From contig NZ_JAMBPP010000007.1 in NCBI RefSeq assembly GCF_023369855.1, positions 1 to 64,000 of the forward strand: 64,000 bases of DNA, given 5' to 3'. Below, in pieces: positions 43,979 through 54,950 of the stretch. This DNA is from Actinotalea alkalitolerans (lineage in GTDB: Bacteria; Actinomycetota; Actinomycetes; Actinomycetales; Cellulomonadaceae). The position numbers and the translations under genes were made by a program. The notes under the pieces were generated by a model. The model made no database searches and was not told where the DNA came from. It saw only the letters and a program-made list of their open reading frames with translations. The stretch's first letter is position 1; every line of letters begins with the position of its first letter.

Positions 43979-46398
43979 CGTGAGCGGGCTGGACGACGGC
44001 GCTGACGCGTGATCAGCAGCTCCTGCAGGTCGACCAGCGGCTGCCCCTCGTCGTCGAGGTGGTGCCGCGTCCAGGATCCGTCGGCGTCCAGGTGCCACGA
44101 GGCCGTCCCCGGGTCCATCGACACGTCGAGCAGCTCGACCAGCTCCGCGATGTGGTCGGGGTCGCCGATGCGGATCAGCGTCTCGACGCGTCGGTCGAGG
44201 TTGCGGTGCATGAGGTCCGCGGAGCCGATGAGGACCTCGGGCTCCTGACCCCCGTTGGCGAAGGCGAACACGCGGGCGTGCTCGAGGAACCGTCCCAGGA
44301 TCGAGCGCACCCGGATCGTCTCGCTCAGATCGGGCACCCCGGGCCGCACCGCGCAGATGCCGCGGATCACCAGGTCGACCGGCACCCCGGCCTGCGAGGC
44401 CCGGTAGAGAGCGTCGATGGTGGCCTCGTCGACCACAGAGTTGACCTTGAACTTGATCCACGCGGGCTTGCCGGCCTGGTGGGCCTCGACCTCGCGCTCG
44501 ATCCGGTCGATCAGGCCCGAGCGCACCGAGCGGGGGGCCACCAGCAGGCGGTGGAACCGGGTCTTGGGCGCGTAGCCGGAGAGCTGGTTGAACAGCCGCG
44601 TGAGGTCCTGGCCGACGTCCGTGTCGCAGGTCAGCAGACCGTAGTCCTCGTACAGCCGTGCGGTCTTGGGGTTGTAGTTGCCCGTGCCGACGTGGCAGTA
44701 GCGGCGCAGCCCGTCGCTCTCCTGGCGCACCACGAGGGACAGCTTGCAGTGCGTCTTGAGCCCGACGATGCCGTAGACGACGTGGACGCCGGCCTGCTCG
44801 AGCTTGCGCGCCCACGAGATGTTGGCCTGCTCGTCGAACCGCGCCTTGATCTCGACCAGGGCCAGCACCTGCTTGCCGGCCTCGGCGGCGTCGATCAGCG
44901 AGTCCACGATGGGGGAGTCCCCCGACGTGCGGTAGAGGGTCTGCTTGATGGCCAGGACGTCGGGGTCCGCGGCGGCCTGGGCCAGGAAGGTCTGCACCGA
45001 GGTCGCGAACGAGTCGTACGGGTGGTGCAGCAGGATGTCGCGGCGTCGGATCGCGGCGAAGATGTTCGTGGGGTTGGCGCTCTCGACCTCGGCGAGGTGG
45101 CGGTGGGTGCCTCCCACGAACCGCGGGTAGTGCAGGTCCTGCCGGTCCAGGTCGGCGATGAGGTTCAGACCCGTGAGGTCGAGCGGGGCGGGGAGCTCGT
45201 AGACCTCGGAGGCGTCGACGCCGAGCTCGCGCACGAGCAGCTCACGCACCCGGGGGGCGATGTCCGAGGCGAGCTCGAGGCGCACCGGAGGACCGAACCG
45301 TCGGCGCAGCAGCTCCTTCTCCATGGCCTGGAGGATGTTCTCGGCGTCGTCCTCCTCGACCTCGACGTCCTCGTTGCGGGTCACCCGGAACGAGTGGTGG
45401 TCCACGACCTCCATCCCCGGGAACAGCGTGTCGAGGTGCACCGCGATGATGTCCTCGAGCGGGACGAAGGAGGTCGGGCCCTTCTCGGGGTCGGCGGTCT
45501 GGGTGCTCGGTGCGCTCGGACGGCCGCGTGCGTCGACGGCGATGAAGCGCGGCAGCAGCGGCGGGACCTTGACCCGCGCGAAGTGCTCCTTGCCGGTCGA
45601 CGGGTTGAGCACCACGACCGCGAGGTTGAGCGACAGGCCGGAGATGTAGGGGAACGGGTGCGCGGGGTCGACGGCCAGCGGCGTCAGCACCGGGAAGATC
45701 TGCTTGCGGAAGAACTTGTGCAGGCGCTCCTGCTCGGCCAGGGACAGGTCGTCCCAGTGCGACAGGGTGATGCCCTCGGTGGCCAGGGCCGGCTGCACCG
45801 AGTCGGTGAAGACCAGGGAGTGACGGGTCATCAGCTCCTGGGCGCGGGCGTCGATGGCCTCGAGCACCTGCCGGGGGCTCATCCCCGACGCAGCGGTGAC
45901 CGCCATGCCGGTGGCCATGCGCCGCTTCAGTCCCGCCACCCGGACCATGAAGAACTCGTCGAGGTTCGAGGCGAAGATCGCCAGGTACCGCACCCGCTCG
46001 AGCAACGGCAGTGAGGCGTCCTCGGCGAGCTCGAGGACCCGCTCGTTGAACGCCAGCCAGTCGAGCTCGCGGTCGATGAAGCGGTCGTCGGGCAGCGGGG
46101 CGGGCTCGCTCGGCTCGGCGGTCGACGCCGGACCCGAGACCGCTGGGGTGGTCGCGGTGTCGTCGGTCGCTTCCCCGGGGGTGCCGGCGGCGGCGGAGCT
46201 CGAGGTGCCCTCTGGCTGCGTCGCCCCGCCCCGGCGCGTCGTGCCGTTGCGCTGCGCGGTGCTGGTCCGCTCCGTGCTGGTCTGCTCCACGGTGGCGTGG
46301 TCGGAGGAGTCGTCCCGGGTGCCGGTGCCGCCGGTGGGCGCGCTGGCGCCACCGCCGGTGCGGGAACGGGCCTGGGGCTGCGCTGTCATGCCGCCCAT
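43975..46398 (-). CDS. ppk: Polyphosphate kinase 1
   Basis: 807 residues. ATG at 46398, or the in-frame ATG three codons later at 46389, which has GGGCGG upstream. The first 100 residues are Ser/Thr/Ala/Gly-rich and not conserved. The PPK1 fold starts at [20 protein letters not shown]. Key sites are [18 protein letters not shown], the catalytic-His region [12 protein letters not shown], and [10 protein letters not shown]. The enzyme polymerises the ATP gamma-phosphate into polyphosphate at the membrane. Coupled to mutT1, whose substrates include nucleotides and polyphosphorylated compounds. Confidence 0.95.
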   Translation of the reverse strand: MGGMTAQPQARSRTGGGASAPTGGTGTRDDSSDHATVEQTSTERTSTAQRNGTTRRGGATQPEGTSSSAAAGTPGEATDDTATTPAVSGPASTAEPSEPAPLPDDRFIDRELDWLAFNERVLELAEDASLPLLERVRYLAIFASNLDEFFMVRVAGLKRRMATGMAVTAASGMSPRQVLEAIDARAQELMTRHSLVFTDSVQPALATEGITLSHWDDLSLAEQERLHKFFRKQIFPVLTPLAVDPAHPFPYISGLSLNLAVVVLNPSTGKEHFARVKVPPLLPRFIAVDARGRPSAPSTQTADPEKGPTSFVPLEDIIAVHLDTLFPGMEVVDHHSFRVTRNEDVEVEEDDAENILQAMEKELLRRRFGPPVRLELASDIAPRVRELLVRELGVDASEVYELPAPLDLTGLNLIADLDRQDLHYPRFVGGTHRHLAEVESANPTNIFAAIRRRDILLHHPYDSFATSVQTFLAQAAADPDVLAIKQTLYRTSGDSPIVDSLIDAAEAGKQVLALVEIKARFDEQANISWARKLEQAGVHVVYGIVGLKTHCKLSLVVRQESDGLRRYCHVGTGNYNPKTARLYEDYGLLTCDTDVGQDLTRLFNQLSGYAPKTRFHRLLVAPRSVRSGLIDRIEREVEAHQAGKPAWIKFKVNSVVDEATIDALYRASQAGVPVDLVIRGICAVRPGVPDLSETIRVRSILGRFLEHARVFAFANGGQEPEVLIGSADLMHRNLDRRVETLIRIGDPDHIAELVELLDVSMDPGTASWHLDADGSWTRHHLDDEGQPLVDLQELLITRQRRRPARSR

Positions 46399-46482
46399 CG
46401 TCGCATCACCGGATGCCCTGTGTGCAGGTGCCCGCGGAGGTCTGTCGACCGTGGGCCTGGCGGTCCCGTCGGTCGGGAGGCG

Positions 46483-47439
46483 TCAGCTGTACTGGACGTC
46501 CACGCGCGACCTGCGGAACCCCGCGCGCGTGTAGGTGCGGACGGCCGCGGTGTTCGAGGCCTCGGTGTACAGCATCGCCTCCCGCAGACCGAGCCGTCGC
46601 AGGTGGTCGACGGTCAGCGCGGTCAGCAGCCGGCCGAGCCCTGATCCCTGCGCCTGCGGGTCGACCCCGAGGGCGTAGAGCTCGCCGCTGTCGGACCCGG
46701 GCTCGACCTTCATCCAGGTCGAGGCGAGCACCGTCCCGGCGCGCTCGGCGAGCAGCAGGTCCCGGGGGTCGAACCAGGGCTCCCGCTGACGGGCCCGGAG
46801 GTCCTCCAGGGTCATCCGGCCCTGCTCGGGGTGGTCCGCGAAGGCCCGGGAGTTGACGTCGAGCCAGGCCTCCTCGTCGAGACCGGGCACGAACGGGCGG
46901 ACGGTCACGCCGCCGGGCACCTCCGGGGTCTCGGTGCCGGAGGTCGAGGAGAGGTCGAGCGTCATCTGCCACAGCTCACGGGTCGGCACCAGGCCCGAGC
47001 GTGCGGCGAGGGCGCGCGCGCCGGGCAGGTCTCCGTGCGCCCAGACCGACGGACGGGGCGCGCCCCGCTGGGTGGCGAGCTCCCGCGCCGTGGCCAGCAG
47101 GCTCCGACCGAGGCCACGGCGCCGGGCCTCCGGGGCGACGACGAGCTCGATGGTCGCGCTGCCGGTCGCGACGGCTGAGAGATCGACCGAGGCGTACCCC
47201 AGGAGCCCGCTCCCGGGCGTGCGGGGCTCGGCCGTGCCGGGGCCGTCCGGAGAGGGCTCGCCGGTGCCGGGAGGGGCCAGGACGTGCCGGACGTCCGCCC
47301 CGGGTGCGGCGAGGTGGAGCAGGGTCTGCTCCCCGAGCGCCTCGATCCCGTCGTGCTCGCGCGCCCGGTCGGCCAGCAGCCGGACCGCCGTCCCGAGCTC
47401 GGGGGTCAGCGCGCCGTCGTGCACCTCAGGTCCGGGCAT
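46483..47439 (-). CDS. mshD: Mycothiol synthase
   Basis: 318 residues in two tandem GNAT acetyltransferase domains. The acetyl-CoA loop of the first is VVAPEARRRGLGRSLL and that of the second is ALGVDPQAQGSGLGRLLT. The MshD signature NSRAFADHPEQGRMT lies between them. It acetylates Cys-GlcN-inositol in the last step of mycothiol synthesis. Its presence marks the host as an actinobacterium. The gene lies about 30 bases downstream of the acetyl-CoA synthetase stop, so the two may share a transcript, with acetyl-CoA a common theme. Confidence 0.95.
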   Translation of the reverse strand: MPGPEVHDGALTPELGTAVRLLADRAREHDGIEALGEQTLLHLAAPGADVRHVLAPPGTGEPSPDGPGTAEPRTPGSGLLGYASVDLSAVATGSATIELVVAPEARRRGLGRSLLATARELATQRGAPRPSVWAHGDLPGARALAARSGLVPTRELWQMTLDLSSTSGTETPEVPGGVTVRPFVPGLDEEAWLDVNSRAFADHPEQGRMTLEDLRARQREPWFDPRDLLLAERAGTVLASTWMKVEPGSDSGELYALGVDPQAQGSGLGRLLTALTVDHLRRLGLREAMLYTEASNTAAVRTYTRAGFRRSRVDVQYS

Positions 47440-47470
47440 GCGTCCATCCCACCACGCCAGCGCCGCGGGC

Positions 47471-49516
47471 TCAGGTGCTGGTCGGCCGGTCCAGCCCGGA
47501 CGCGATGAGGTCCATCACCGAGGAGTCGGCGAGGGTCGTGACGTCGCCCACGGTCCGGTGCTCGGCCACGTCGCGCAGCAGCCGTCGCATGATCTTGCCC
47601 GACCGGGTCTTGGGGAGCTCGGTGACCACCAGGATGGTGCGGGGCTTGGCGATCGGCCCGATCTCCTTGGCGACGTGCGCGCGCAGCGTCGTCGCGACGT
47701 CGGGCTGCGGGTCCGTCCCGGGCTCGGCCGGTTCGGCCACGCGGTCGAGCCACTCGGCCCGCAGGATGACGAACGCCACCACGGCCTGCCCGGTCGTCTC
47801 GTCGCTCGCCCCGACGACGGCCGCCTCGGCGACCATCGGGTGCGAGACGAGAGCCGACTCGATCTCGGCGGTCGAGAGCCGGTGGCCAGAGATGTTCATC
47901 ACGTCGTCGACGCGACCGAGCAGCCAGATGTCGCCGTCGTCGTCCTTCCTCGCACCGTCCCCCGCGAAGTAGATGTCCGCGAACCGGGACCAGTAGGTGT
48001 CCCGGAAGCGTTGCTCGTCCCCCCAGATGCCGCGCAGCATCGCAGGCCACGGCTCGGTGAGGACCAGGTAGCCGCTCGCCCCGTCCGGGACGGGATGGCC
48101 CTCCTCGTCGACGACCTCGGCGGCGATGCCCGGCAGCGGGGTCTGCGCCGAGCCGGGCTTGGCCGCGGTCACCCCGGGCAGGGGCGAGATCATGATCGCT
48201 CCCGTCTCGGTCTGCCACCACGTGTCGACCACCGGGGTCCGGTCGCCACCGATGACCCGCCGGTACCAGGTCCACGCCTCGGGGTTGATCGGCTCACCCA
48301 CGCTGCCGAGCACGCGCAGGCTCGACAGGTCGTGACCGGCGGGGATGTCCTCGCCCCACTTCATGCAGGTGCGGATCGCCGTCGGCGCCGTGTAGAGGAT
48401 GGTGACGCCGTACCGGGCGACGAGCTCCCACCAGCGACCCTTGTGCGGGGTGTCGGGCGTGCCCTCGTAGACGAGCTGGGTCGCGCCGTTGAGCAGGGGC
48501 CCGTAGACCACGTAGCTGTGGCCGGTCACCCAGCCGACGTCGGCCGTGCACCAGTAGACGTCCGTCTCGGCCTTGAGGTCGAAGACGTTGAGGTGGGTGA
48601 ACGCCGTCTGGGTCAGGTAGCCACCCGTGGTGTGGAAGATGCCCTTGGGCTTCCCGGTGGTCCCCGAGGTGTAGAGGATGAACAGCGGGTGCTCGGCCTC
48701 CACCGCGACCGGGGTGTGCTGGTCCGAGGCCGCTGCCAGCGCCTCGTGCCACCACACGTCGCGGCCCTCCGACCACGCGACGTCCTGCCCGGTGCGCCGC
48801 ACCACCAGGACCTTGCGGACCGTGGTCGTGGTGCCCGACGGCGGGTCGACCGGGCCCAGGGCGTCCGAGGTCGCCCCGAGGGCCTCGTCGACCGCGGGCT
48901 TGAGGGCGCTCGCGGAGCCGCGCCGGTAGCCGCCGTCGGCCGTGATGACCAGGACGGCCGAGGCGTCGTCGATCCGGGAGCGCAGGGCCTCGGCCGAGAA
49001 CCCACCGAAGACCACCGAGTGCACAGCGCCGATCCGGGCGCAGGCCAGCATCGCGATGACGGCCTCGGGGATCATCGGCAGGTAGATCGCGACCCGGTCG
49101 CCGGTCCTCACCCCCAGGTCGAGCAGCACGTTCGCGGCTCGGGAGACCTCCTGCTGGAGCTCGGCGTAGGTGATCCGCCGGGTGTCGCCCGGCTCCCCCT
49201 CGAAGAGCAGGGCGACCCGGTCACCGTTCCCGGCCTCGACGTGGCGGTCGACCGCGTTGTAGCAGGCGTTGAGCGTGCCGTCGGCGAACCAGCGGGCCAC
49301 CGGGGCCCCGGACCAGTCCAGGACCTCGCTGAACGGGCTGTCCCAGGTGAGCAGCTCGCGGGCCTGCTCGCCCCAGAACCCCAGCCGGTCGGCGGCCGCC
49401 CACGAGTACAGCTCGGCGTGCGCGTTGGCCTGGGCCGCGAACTCGACCGTCGGTGGGAAGGCGGGGCTCGCGGTGCTCAGGCTCTCGAGCGGTGTGCTCT
49501 GGGCGTCGTCAGTCAC
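47471..49516 (-). CDS. acsA: Acetyl-CoA synthetase (AMP-forming)
   Basis: 681 residues. The GTG at 49516 is chosen because GGAGGAACT precedes it; an upstream in-frame start at 49591 lacks a conserved N-terminus. Adenylate-forming motifs are [12 protein letters not shown], the A5-type WWQTETG region, [34 protein letters not shown] and the C-terminal acetylatable Lys in [13 protein letters not shown]. It converts acetate, ATP and CoA to acetyl-CoA, with likely control by Lys acetylation. Length matches the family at about 650-680 residues. Confidence 0.95.
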   Translation of the reverse strand: MTDDAQSTPLESLSTASPAFPPTVEFAAQANAHAELYSWAAADRLGFWGEQARELLTWDSPFSEVLDWSGAPVARWFADGTLNACYNAVDRHVEAGNGDRVALLFEGEPGDTRRITYAELQQEVSRAANVLLDLGVRTGDRVAIYLPMIPEAVIAMLACARIGAVHSVVFGGFSAEALRSRIDDASAVLVITADGGYRRGSASALKPAVDEALGATSDALGPVDPPSGTTTTVRKVLVVRRTGQDVAWSEGRDVWWHEALAAASDQHTPVAVEAEHPLFILYTSGTTGKPKGIFHTTGGYLTQTAFTHLNVFDLKAETDVYWCTADVGWVTGHSYVVYGPLLNGATQLVYEGTPDTPHKGRWWELVARYGVTILYTAPTAIRTCMKWGEDIPAGHDLSSLRVLGSVGEPINPEAWTWYRRVIGGDRTPVVDTWWQTETGAIMISPLPGVTAAKPGSAQTPLPGIAAEVVDEEGHPVPDGASGYLVLTEPWPAMLRGIWGDEQRFRDTYWSRFADIYFAGDGARKDDDGDIWLLGRVDDVMNISGHRLSTAEIESALVSHPMVAEAAVVGASDETTGQAVVAFVILRAEWLDRVAEPAEPGTDPQPDVATTLRAHVAKEIGPIAKPRTILVVTELPKTRSGKIMRRLLRDVAEHRTVGDVTTLADSSVMDLIASGLDRPTST

Positions 49517-49645
49517 AGTTCCTCCGGGCGCAGCAGCGGTGGTGCGGTCGGTCAGGCCGGGCGTGCCGGTCTGCTCGGATCGTAGACGCACGGCGACGTG
49601 ACCGGGACGTTCGTCCGTCGACAGCCGGGCGTCGGCGTGCCCGGC

Positions 49646-50494
49646 TCACCCCGTGGGGTCTCCCGCGGTGGTGTCGAGACGGGCCTGCTCGGACCGGGCG
49701 GCGTGGGCCGTAGCGACCGCCTGGGCCCATCGGCGGCCGGCGCGGCGGGCGAAGGCGGTGGCCAGCCCCGCGCCGAGCAGCAGCAGGCCGGTCACCAGGA
49801 GCTGCCCGCTCATGGCTCCGGCGGCGAGCTCGTCGACGGCCGCCGGGACGCTCCGTCCGTCCGAGAGCTGGTCGACCACGGACTCCATCGTTCCCGGGAC
49901 CACGAGGTAGGCGACCCCCAGGGCCACCCCCCAGACGAGCCCACCGGTGATCGGGACCGCGGGAGACCAGACGCCCAGGAGCACCACGGCGAGCAGCAGC
50001 ACGGCGCCCACCACGAGCAGGGTCGCGCCCAGGACGTCGGTGTCCGTCCCGGTGCCGGCAGCATCCGACAGCCGGGCCGTGCCGATCCCGACCAGGAGCA
50101 CGGCGACCGGGGTCAGGACGAGCCCGAGGAGGACACCCAGGACGTGCCGCACCACCCCGGGCCTGGACGGTGGTTCGGGGACCTCGCGCCGCGTGGTGCG
50201 CCGCGCCTCGCGACGGTCGGCGGGCGGCGGGCTGGTCTCGGGCGCAGGGATGCTCCCGGGAGGTGCCGTGGGCTGGGCCGGGGGGTCGGAGGCAGGCGGG
50301 GCCGGCGCCGTGGGTGGAGCGACCGGCGCGGACCCACCCTCGGGGGGTGCGGAGGCGGCCGCCGGGGCCGGCCGGTCGTCGCCCGTGGCCGCGGGAGGTG
50401 CGGGCGGGTAGGGGCGAGGGGCCGCGTGCTGCCCGGTGGTCGGGGCCGTGGTCTCGCGGTCGGGCTCGTTGTCGGGCTGCACCGGAGTGGACAT
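49646..50494 (-). CDS. Pro-rich membrane protein, unknown
   Basis: 282 residues from the ATG at 50494 (GACAGGAGCCGAG upstream). The first 120 residues are Pro/Ala/Thr-rich and basic at the end (RREARRTTRRE), probably cytoplasmic and disordered. The rest holds four hydrophobic helices (HVLGVLLGLVLTPVAVLLVG, LGATLLVVGAVLLLAVVLLG, and two more), with no catalytic motif. It lies divergent from the OFA transporter. I do not recognise a family. Confidence 0.65.
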   Translation of the reverse strand: MSTPVQPDNEPDRETTAPTTGQHAAPRPYPPAPPAATGDDRPAPAAASAPPEGGSAPVAPPTAPAPPASDPPAQPTAPPGSIPAPETSPPPADRREARRTTRREVPEPPSRPGVVRHVLGVLLGLVLTPVAVLLVGIGTARLSDAAGTGTDTDVLGATLLVVGAVLLLAVVLLGVWSPAVPITGGLVWGVALGVAYLVVPGTMESVVDQLSDGRSVPAAVDELAAGAMSGQLLVTGLLLLGAGLATAFARRAGRRWAQAVATAHAARSEQARLDTTAGDPTG

Positions 50495-50708
50495 CTCGGC
50501 TCCTGTCGCTGGGGTGGTCCGCCACAACGTAGCGCCCGCCCTCCGGGGCCGCGCGGGGTGACCGGTGCGTGCCGGGCGGTTCGCCACCCGGATCCCGGCA
50601 GTTCACCACCCGTCGCGCCGTGACAAAGGTCCCCCGCAGACGGCGATATGTGTCGAGACCATTGTGTAACGAACAGGCCCACCTCGGCCGTACCTGGGAA
50701 GGCATCTG

Positions 50709-52109
50709 ATGAACCTGCTCGACCGCAGCCGCACGATCGCGCCTGCCGGCTACAACCGGTGGCTGGTCCCGCCAGCAGCCCTGGCCGTCCACCTCTCCAT
50801 CGGGCAGGTGTACGCGTTCAGCGTCTTCAAGAACCCGCTCATCGACCGCTTCGAGTCGAGCCACACCTCGATCGCCATCATCTTCTCGATCGCGATCGTC
50901 ATGCTCGGTCTCTCGGCCGCCTTCGGCGGCAAGTGGATGGAGCGCAACGGGCCGCGCAAGGCGATGGCGCTGTCCGCGACCTTCTGGGTCTCGGGCTTCC
51001 TGGTCGCCTCGCTCGGGGTCTCGCTGGGTCAGCTGTGGATCGTCTACCTCGGCTACGGCTTCCTGGGCGGGATCGGCCTCGGCATCGGGTACATCTCCCC
51101 GGTGTCGACCCTGATCAAGTGGTTCCCCGACCGTCCGGGCCTCGCGACGGGCCTGGCCATCATGGGCTTCGGTGGTGGCGCGATGGTCGCCTCGCCGCTG
51201 ACCGCCCGGCTGCTCGACACCTACGCCGCGACACCGGCCGAGGCGATCGTCCCGACCATGCTGACCCTGGCCGCGATCTACGCGGTGCTGATGACGGCCG
51301 GCGCCGTGGTCATCCGGGTGCCTGCCCCGGGCTGGAAGCCCGAGGGGTGGATCCCTTCGGTCAAGAAGAAGTCGATGCAGACGCACGCCGACGTGTCGGC
51401 GACCAAGGCGATCCGCACCCCGCAGTTCTACCTGCTGTGGATCGTCCTGTTCGCCAACGTGACCGCAGGCATCGGGATCCTCGAGCAGGCCTCGCCGATG
51501 ATCCAGGACTTCTTCACCTCGGTGACCCCGGCCACCGCCGCGGGCTTCGTGGGCATGCTCTCCCTGGCGAACATGGCCGGCCGGTTCGGGTGGTCCACGT
51601 TGTCGGACAAGCTGGGTCGCAAGCGCACCTACATGATGTACCTCGGTGTCGGTGCCCTGCTCTACGGGTCGCTCGCGGCCTTCGGCGGCAGTGCGATCGC
51701 CCTGTTCGTGACGCTCACCTTCTTCATCGTGAGCTTCTACGGCGGCGGCTTCGCGACCATCCCGGCGTACCTCAAGGACCTCTTCGGCGTCCTGGAGGTC
51801 GGCGCGATCCACGGCCGCCTGCTGACCGCCTGGTCGGCCGCCGGCATCGCTGGTCCGCTGATCGTCAACGGCATCGCCGACTCGCTCAGCGCACGTGGGG
51901 TCGAGGGCGCGGCCATGTACCTGCCGTCGCTGATCGTCATGTCCTGCATCCTGGTGGTCGGTTTCATCGCGAACATGCTGGTGCGGCCGGTCCACGAGCG
52001 GTTCCACGAGGTCGTCGTCCCACCCCACCAGACGGTGCCCGACCCGGCCGTCGCCGACCAGTCCCTCCCCGACCAGCCTCTGGTCGCGGCCGCCACGAAG
52101 GAGTCCTGA
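50709..52109 (+). CDS. OFA-family MFS transporter (oxalate/formate antiporter type)
   Basis: 466 residues with 12 predicted helices. The N-terminus RWLVPPAALAVHLSIGQVYA then FSVFKNPL is the OFA subgroup opening, and KWFPDRPGLATGLAIMGFGG the typical mid-loop motif. It probably exchanges or imports a small carboxylate such as formate, oxalate or lactate. The C-terminal 45 residues are acidic and cytoplasmic. The start codon follows GGGAAGGCATCTG. A GTGACA and GATATG pair at roughly 50621-50649 is a possible promoter. A 57-residue membrane protein follows one base after the stop. Confidence 0.85.
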   Translation: MNLLDRSRTIAPAGYNRWLVPPAALAVHLSIGQVYAFSVFKNPLIDRFESSHTSIAIIFSIAIVMLGLSAAFGGKWMERNGPRKAMALSATFWVSGFLVASLGVSLGQLWIVYLGYGFLGGIGLGIGYISPVSTLIKWFPDRPGLATGLAIMGFGGGAMVASPLTARLLDTYAATPAEAIVPTMLTLAAIYAVLMTAGAVVIRVPAPGWKPEGWIPSVKKKSMQTHADVSATKAIRTPQFYLLWIVLFANVTAGIGILEQASPMIQDFFTSVTPATAAGFVGMLSLANMAGRFGWSTLSDKLGRKRTYMMYLGVGALLYGSLAAFGGSAIALFVTLTFFIVSFYGGGFATIPAYLKDLFGVLEVGAIHGRLLTAWSAAGIAGPLIVNGIADSLSARGVEGAAMYLPSLIVMSCILVVGFIANMLVRPVHERFHEVVVPPHQTVPDPAVADQSLPDQPLVAAATKES

Positions 52110-52110
52110 G

Positions 52111-52284
52111 ATGGCCCCGTCCCTGAAGACCGAGGCGGCGCAGCCCGGACCGGTCACACCTGCGGCCCCGGCCGGTGTCGTCATCCGCGGGATGGCGATG
52201 GGTCTGTGGCTGGTCGTCGGAACCCTGCTCGGGTACGGCGTGCTGCAGACCGCCCTGAAGGCCACCGCGCTGTTCGGCGGCTGA
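52111..52284 (+). CDS. Small single-helix membrane protein, partner of the OFA transporter
   Basis: 57 residues (MAPSLKTEAAQPGPVTPAAP start), ATG one base after the transporter stop and with AAGGAGTCC as ribosome-binding site. A short Pro/Ala N-terminus is followed by one hydrophobic helix (MAMGLWLVVGTLLGYGVL) and a short tail ending in FGG. Such small proteins are found directly after OFA transporters in other actinobacteria and are named MFS transporter small subunit. Its exact role (stability, gating or assembly) is unknown. It is easily missed by gene callers. Confidence 0.8.
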   Translation: MAPSLKTEAAQPGPVTPAAPAGVVIRGMAMGLWLVVGTLLGYGVLQTALKATALFGG

Positions 52285-52345
52285 GCCAGAGACCTTCGCC
52301 GAGGGGCGCGCGGAATGGCCGCGCCCACCACGTCGTTGCGCTGCC

Positions 52346-53431
52346 GTGACCTCCCGCATCCTCGAACCCCTGACCCTGCGCGGCACCACGCTGCGCAACC
52401 GCATCTGGCTCGCCCCGATGTGCCAGTACTCGGCTGTCGACGGCATGCCGTCCGACTGGCACCTGGTGCACCTGGGTGCCCGGGCCTCGGGAGGCTTCGG
52501 CCTGGTCCTGACCGAGGCGACAGCCGTGCTCCCGGAGGGGCGCATCTCCCCTCAGGACACCGGGATCTGGGACGACGAGCAGCAGCGCGCCTGGTCGAGG
52601 ATCGTCGACTTCGTCCACGACCAGGGCGCGCACATCGGCATCCAGCTCGCCCACGCGGGCCGCAAGGCGTCGACCTCCCGGCCGTGGGAAGCGACCCAGG
52701 GGACGGTCGCCCCGCAGGACGGCGGGTGGGAGCCGCTGGCTCCCTCGCCGATCCCCTTCGAGGGCTACGTCACGCCCCAGGAGCTGACCGCGGCGCAGAT
52801 CGGTGCGGTGGTCGAGGCCTTCGTCGAGGCCACCCGCAGATCGCACCTCGCCGGGTTCGACGTCGTCGAGGTGCACGCAGCGCACGGCTACCTGCTGCAC
52901 CAGTTCCTCTCGCCGTTGTCCAACCGCCGGACCGACGGGTACGGCGGTTCCCTGGCCAACCGGTCGCGGCTCCTGCTCGAGGTGGTGACCGCGGTCCGCG
53001 AGGAGTGGCCGCAGGACAAGCCGCTCCTGGTGCGGGTCTCGGCCACGGACTGGGCGCCGGACGGCGTGAGCGTCCAGGACGTCACCGAGGTCGCCTCATG
53101 GCTCGCCGGGCTCGGCGTGGATCTGGTCGACGTGTCGTCAGGAGGCAACGCGCCCGCGGACATCCCCGTCGGCCCCGGCTACCAGGTCCCGCTCGCACGC
53201 GCGGTCCGCGCCGGGGGCGGCATCCCGGTCGCGGCCGTGGGACTGATCACGACGGCCGAGCAGGCCGAGCAGGTGCTGGTCGACGGTGCCGCGGACGCGG
53301 TGCTGATCGGGCGGGCGGCCCTGCGCGACCCCATGTGGCCCCTGCGCGCCGCCCACGAGCTCCGTGCGCCGGTCGCCGCAGGCTCCGGGGTGTCGTGGCC
53401 CCCGCAGTACGCGCGCGGAGCGTGGCGCTGA
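52346..53431 (+). CDS. Old yellow enzyme-family NADH:flavin oxidoreductase (YqjM type)
   Basis: 361 residues, GTG start. FMN and substrate sites: LAPMCQYSA (Cys of the YqjM class near residue 26), QLAHAGRKAS, the catalytic EVHAAHGYLLHQFLSPLSNR block, GGSLANRSRLL, VSSGGNAP, VDGAADAVLIGRAALRDP. It reduces activated C=C bonds of enones or nitro compounds, using NADPH. Subunits are soluble. It is the last gene on the plus strand before a convergent malic enzyme gene, and may share a transcript with the OFA transporter. Confidence 0.92.
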   Translation: MTSRILEPLTLRGTTLRNRIWLAPMCQYSAVDGMPSDWHLVHLGARASGGFGLVLTEATAVLPEGRISPQDTGIWDDEQQRAWSRIVDFVHDQGAHIGIQLAHAGRKASTSRPWEATQGTVAPQDGGWEPLAPSPIPFEGYVTPQELTAAQIGAVVEAFVEATRRSHLAGFDVVEVHAAHGYLLHQFLSPLSNRRTDGYGGSLANRSRLLLEVVTAVREEWPQDKPLLVRVSATDWAPDGVSVQDVTEVASWLAGLGVDLVDVSSGGNAPADIPVGPGYQVPLARAVRAGGGIPVAAVGLITTAEQAEQVLVDGAADAVLIGRAALRDPMWPLRAAHELRAPVAAGSGVSWPPQYARGAWR

Positions 53432-53468
53432 GTCGTCGCGCTCGGCACCCGGTGCTGACCGGTCGTGG

Positions 53469-54863
53469 TCAGACGCCGGTCGCCCGCGCTGCCTGCTCCA
53501 CGGCGGTCGCCACCCGGGTCGTGACCTCGGGGTTGAAGACGCTCGGGACGATGTAGGTCGGGTTGAGCTCGTCCTCCGACACGACCGCCGCGAGCGCCTG
53601 GGCGGCTGCGAGCAGCAACGTCGTGGTGACCCGGTGGGACTGCGCGTCCAGGAGCCCGCGGAACACCCCGGGGAAGGCCAGCACGTTGTTGATCTGGTTG
53701 GCGAAGTCCGACCGGCCGGTGCCGACGATCGCCGCGTGCGGAGCGGCGTCGTCGGGGTCGACCTCGGGCCGCGGGTTGGCCATCGCGAAGACGATCGACC
53801 GCGGCGCCATGGTCGCGATGTCCGCTCCGGTGAGGATGTCGGGCGCCGAGAGCCCGATGAAGACGTCGGCCCCGGCCAGTGCGGTCCGTAGCGACCCGGT
53901 CTCGCCGCGGGGGTTGGTGTTCTCGGCCGTCCAGCGCAGCGACGGGTCGAGCCCGACCCGGCCGGTGTGCACCACTCCCTCGACGTCCGCGACCACCACG
54001 TCGCGCGCCCCGGCGGCCAGCAGCAGCTTGAGCACCGCTGTGCCTGCCGCGCCCGCTCCCGACATCACGATCCGGACCGAGCCGAGCTGCTTGTCGACCA
54101 CCTTGAGCGCGTTGGTGAGCGCGGCGAGGGCCACGATCGCGGTGCCGTGCTGGTCGTCGTGGAAGACCGGGATGTCCAGGCGCTCGCGCAGGCGACGCTC
54201 GATCTCGAAGCACCGCGGCGCGGAGATGTCCTCGAGGTTGATCCCCGCGAAGACCGGCGCGATGGCGCACACGGTCTCGACGATCTGGTCGACGTCGGTG
54301 GTGTCCAGCGCGATCGGGAAGGCGTCGATGTCCGCGAAGCGCTTGAACAGCGCGGCCTTGCCCTCCATCACCGGGAGCGCGGCGAGCGGGCCGATGTCGC
54401 CGAGCCCGAGCACGGCCGTGCCGTCGGTGACCACCGCGATGGTGTTGCGCTTGATCGTCAGGTTGCGGGCATCGGCGGGGTGCGCGGCGATGGCCTCGCA
54501 GACCCGGGCGACCCCCGGGGTGTAGACCATCGACAGGTCGTCGCGGTTGCGGATCGGGACCTTGGACTCGATCGACAGCTTGCCGCCCAGGTGCATGAGG
54601 AAGGTGCGGTCGCTGACCCGTCCGACGCTCACGCCGGACATCTCCCGCAGCCGGTCGACGATCTCGTCGGCGTGCTCCTGACCGCGCGTCGCGCACGAGA
54701 CGTCGACCACGATCTGCTCGTGGCCCGACCGTGTGATGTCGAGCGCGGTGACGATGCCCCCGGCGTGCTCGACGGTGGTCGTGAGCTCGCTGATCGCGGT
54801 CGGGCGGGCCTGGACCTCGAGGCGGACGGTGATGGAGGACGACACACTCGGCGCTGAGCTCAT
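53469..54863 (-). CDS. NAD(P)-dependent malic enzyme with N-terminal ACT domain
   Basis: 464 residues from the ATG at 54863. An ACT-like ligand-binding domain (about 10-85, [20 protein letters not shown]) precedes the malic enzyme core. The core has [55 protein letters not shown], the Rossmann loop [12 protein letters not shown], and [10 protein letters not shown]. It decarboxylates malate to pyruvate with reduction of NAD(P). The ACT domain suggests allosteric control by an amino acid. Convergent with the old-yellow-enzyme gene. Confidence 0.92.
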   Translation of the reverse strand: MSSAPSVSSSITVRLEVQARPTAISELTTTVEHAGGIVTALDITRSGHEQIVVDVSCATRGQEHADEIVDRLREMSGVSVGRVSDRTFLMHLGGKLSIESKVPIRNRDDLSMVYTPGVARVCEAIAAHPADARNLTIKRNTIAVVTDGTAVLGLGDIGPLAALPVMEGKAALFKRFADIDAFPIALDTTDVDQIVETVCAIAPVFAGINLEDISAPRCFEIERRLRERLDIPVFHDDQHGTAIVALAALTNALKVVDKQLGSVRIVMSGAGAAGTAVLKLLLAAGARDVVVADVEGVVHTGRVGLDPSLRWTAENTNPRGETGSLRTALAGADVFIGLSAPDILTGADIATMAPRSIVFAMANPRPEVDPDDAAPHAAIVGTGRSDFANQINNVLAFPGVFRGLLDAQSHRVTTTLLLAAAQALAAVVSEDELNPTYIVPSVFNPEVTTRVATAVEQAARATGV

Positions 54864-54950
54864 GGGACCCCATTGTGCAGGCCCCGGATCCGTGGACGGC
54901 GCAGGGCGGGAGCCCGGGGTCCGGCGGGGCACCGCCACTAGGGTTGGTCG

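Noticed and set aside
44059-46014. 651-codon open frame on the plus strand opposite ppk
   Set aside because: Antisense to the conserved polyphosphate kinase. No domain and no ribosome-binding site fit.
46853-49585. 910-codon open frame on the plus strand opposite acsA and mshD
   Set aside because: It is an antisense shadow typical of very high-GC DNA. The opposite strand carries complete, well-conserved acetyl-CoA synthetase and mycothiol synthase. The shadow product is low-complexity, rich in Arg, Gly and Asp, with no recognisable domain.
47471-49591. Start of acsA at 49591
   Set aside because: The 25 additional residues are not conserved, and the GTG at 49516 has a clear GGAGG site.
49509-52331. 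Long minus-strand frame crossing the acsA start and opposite the OFA transporter
   Set aside because: It conflicts with three well-supported genes and encodes Arg/Asp-rich sequence without motifs.
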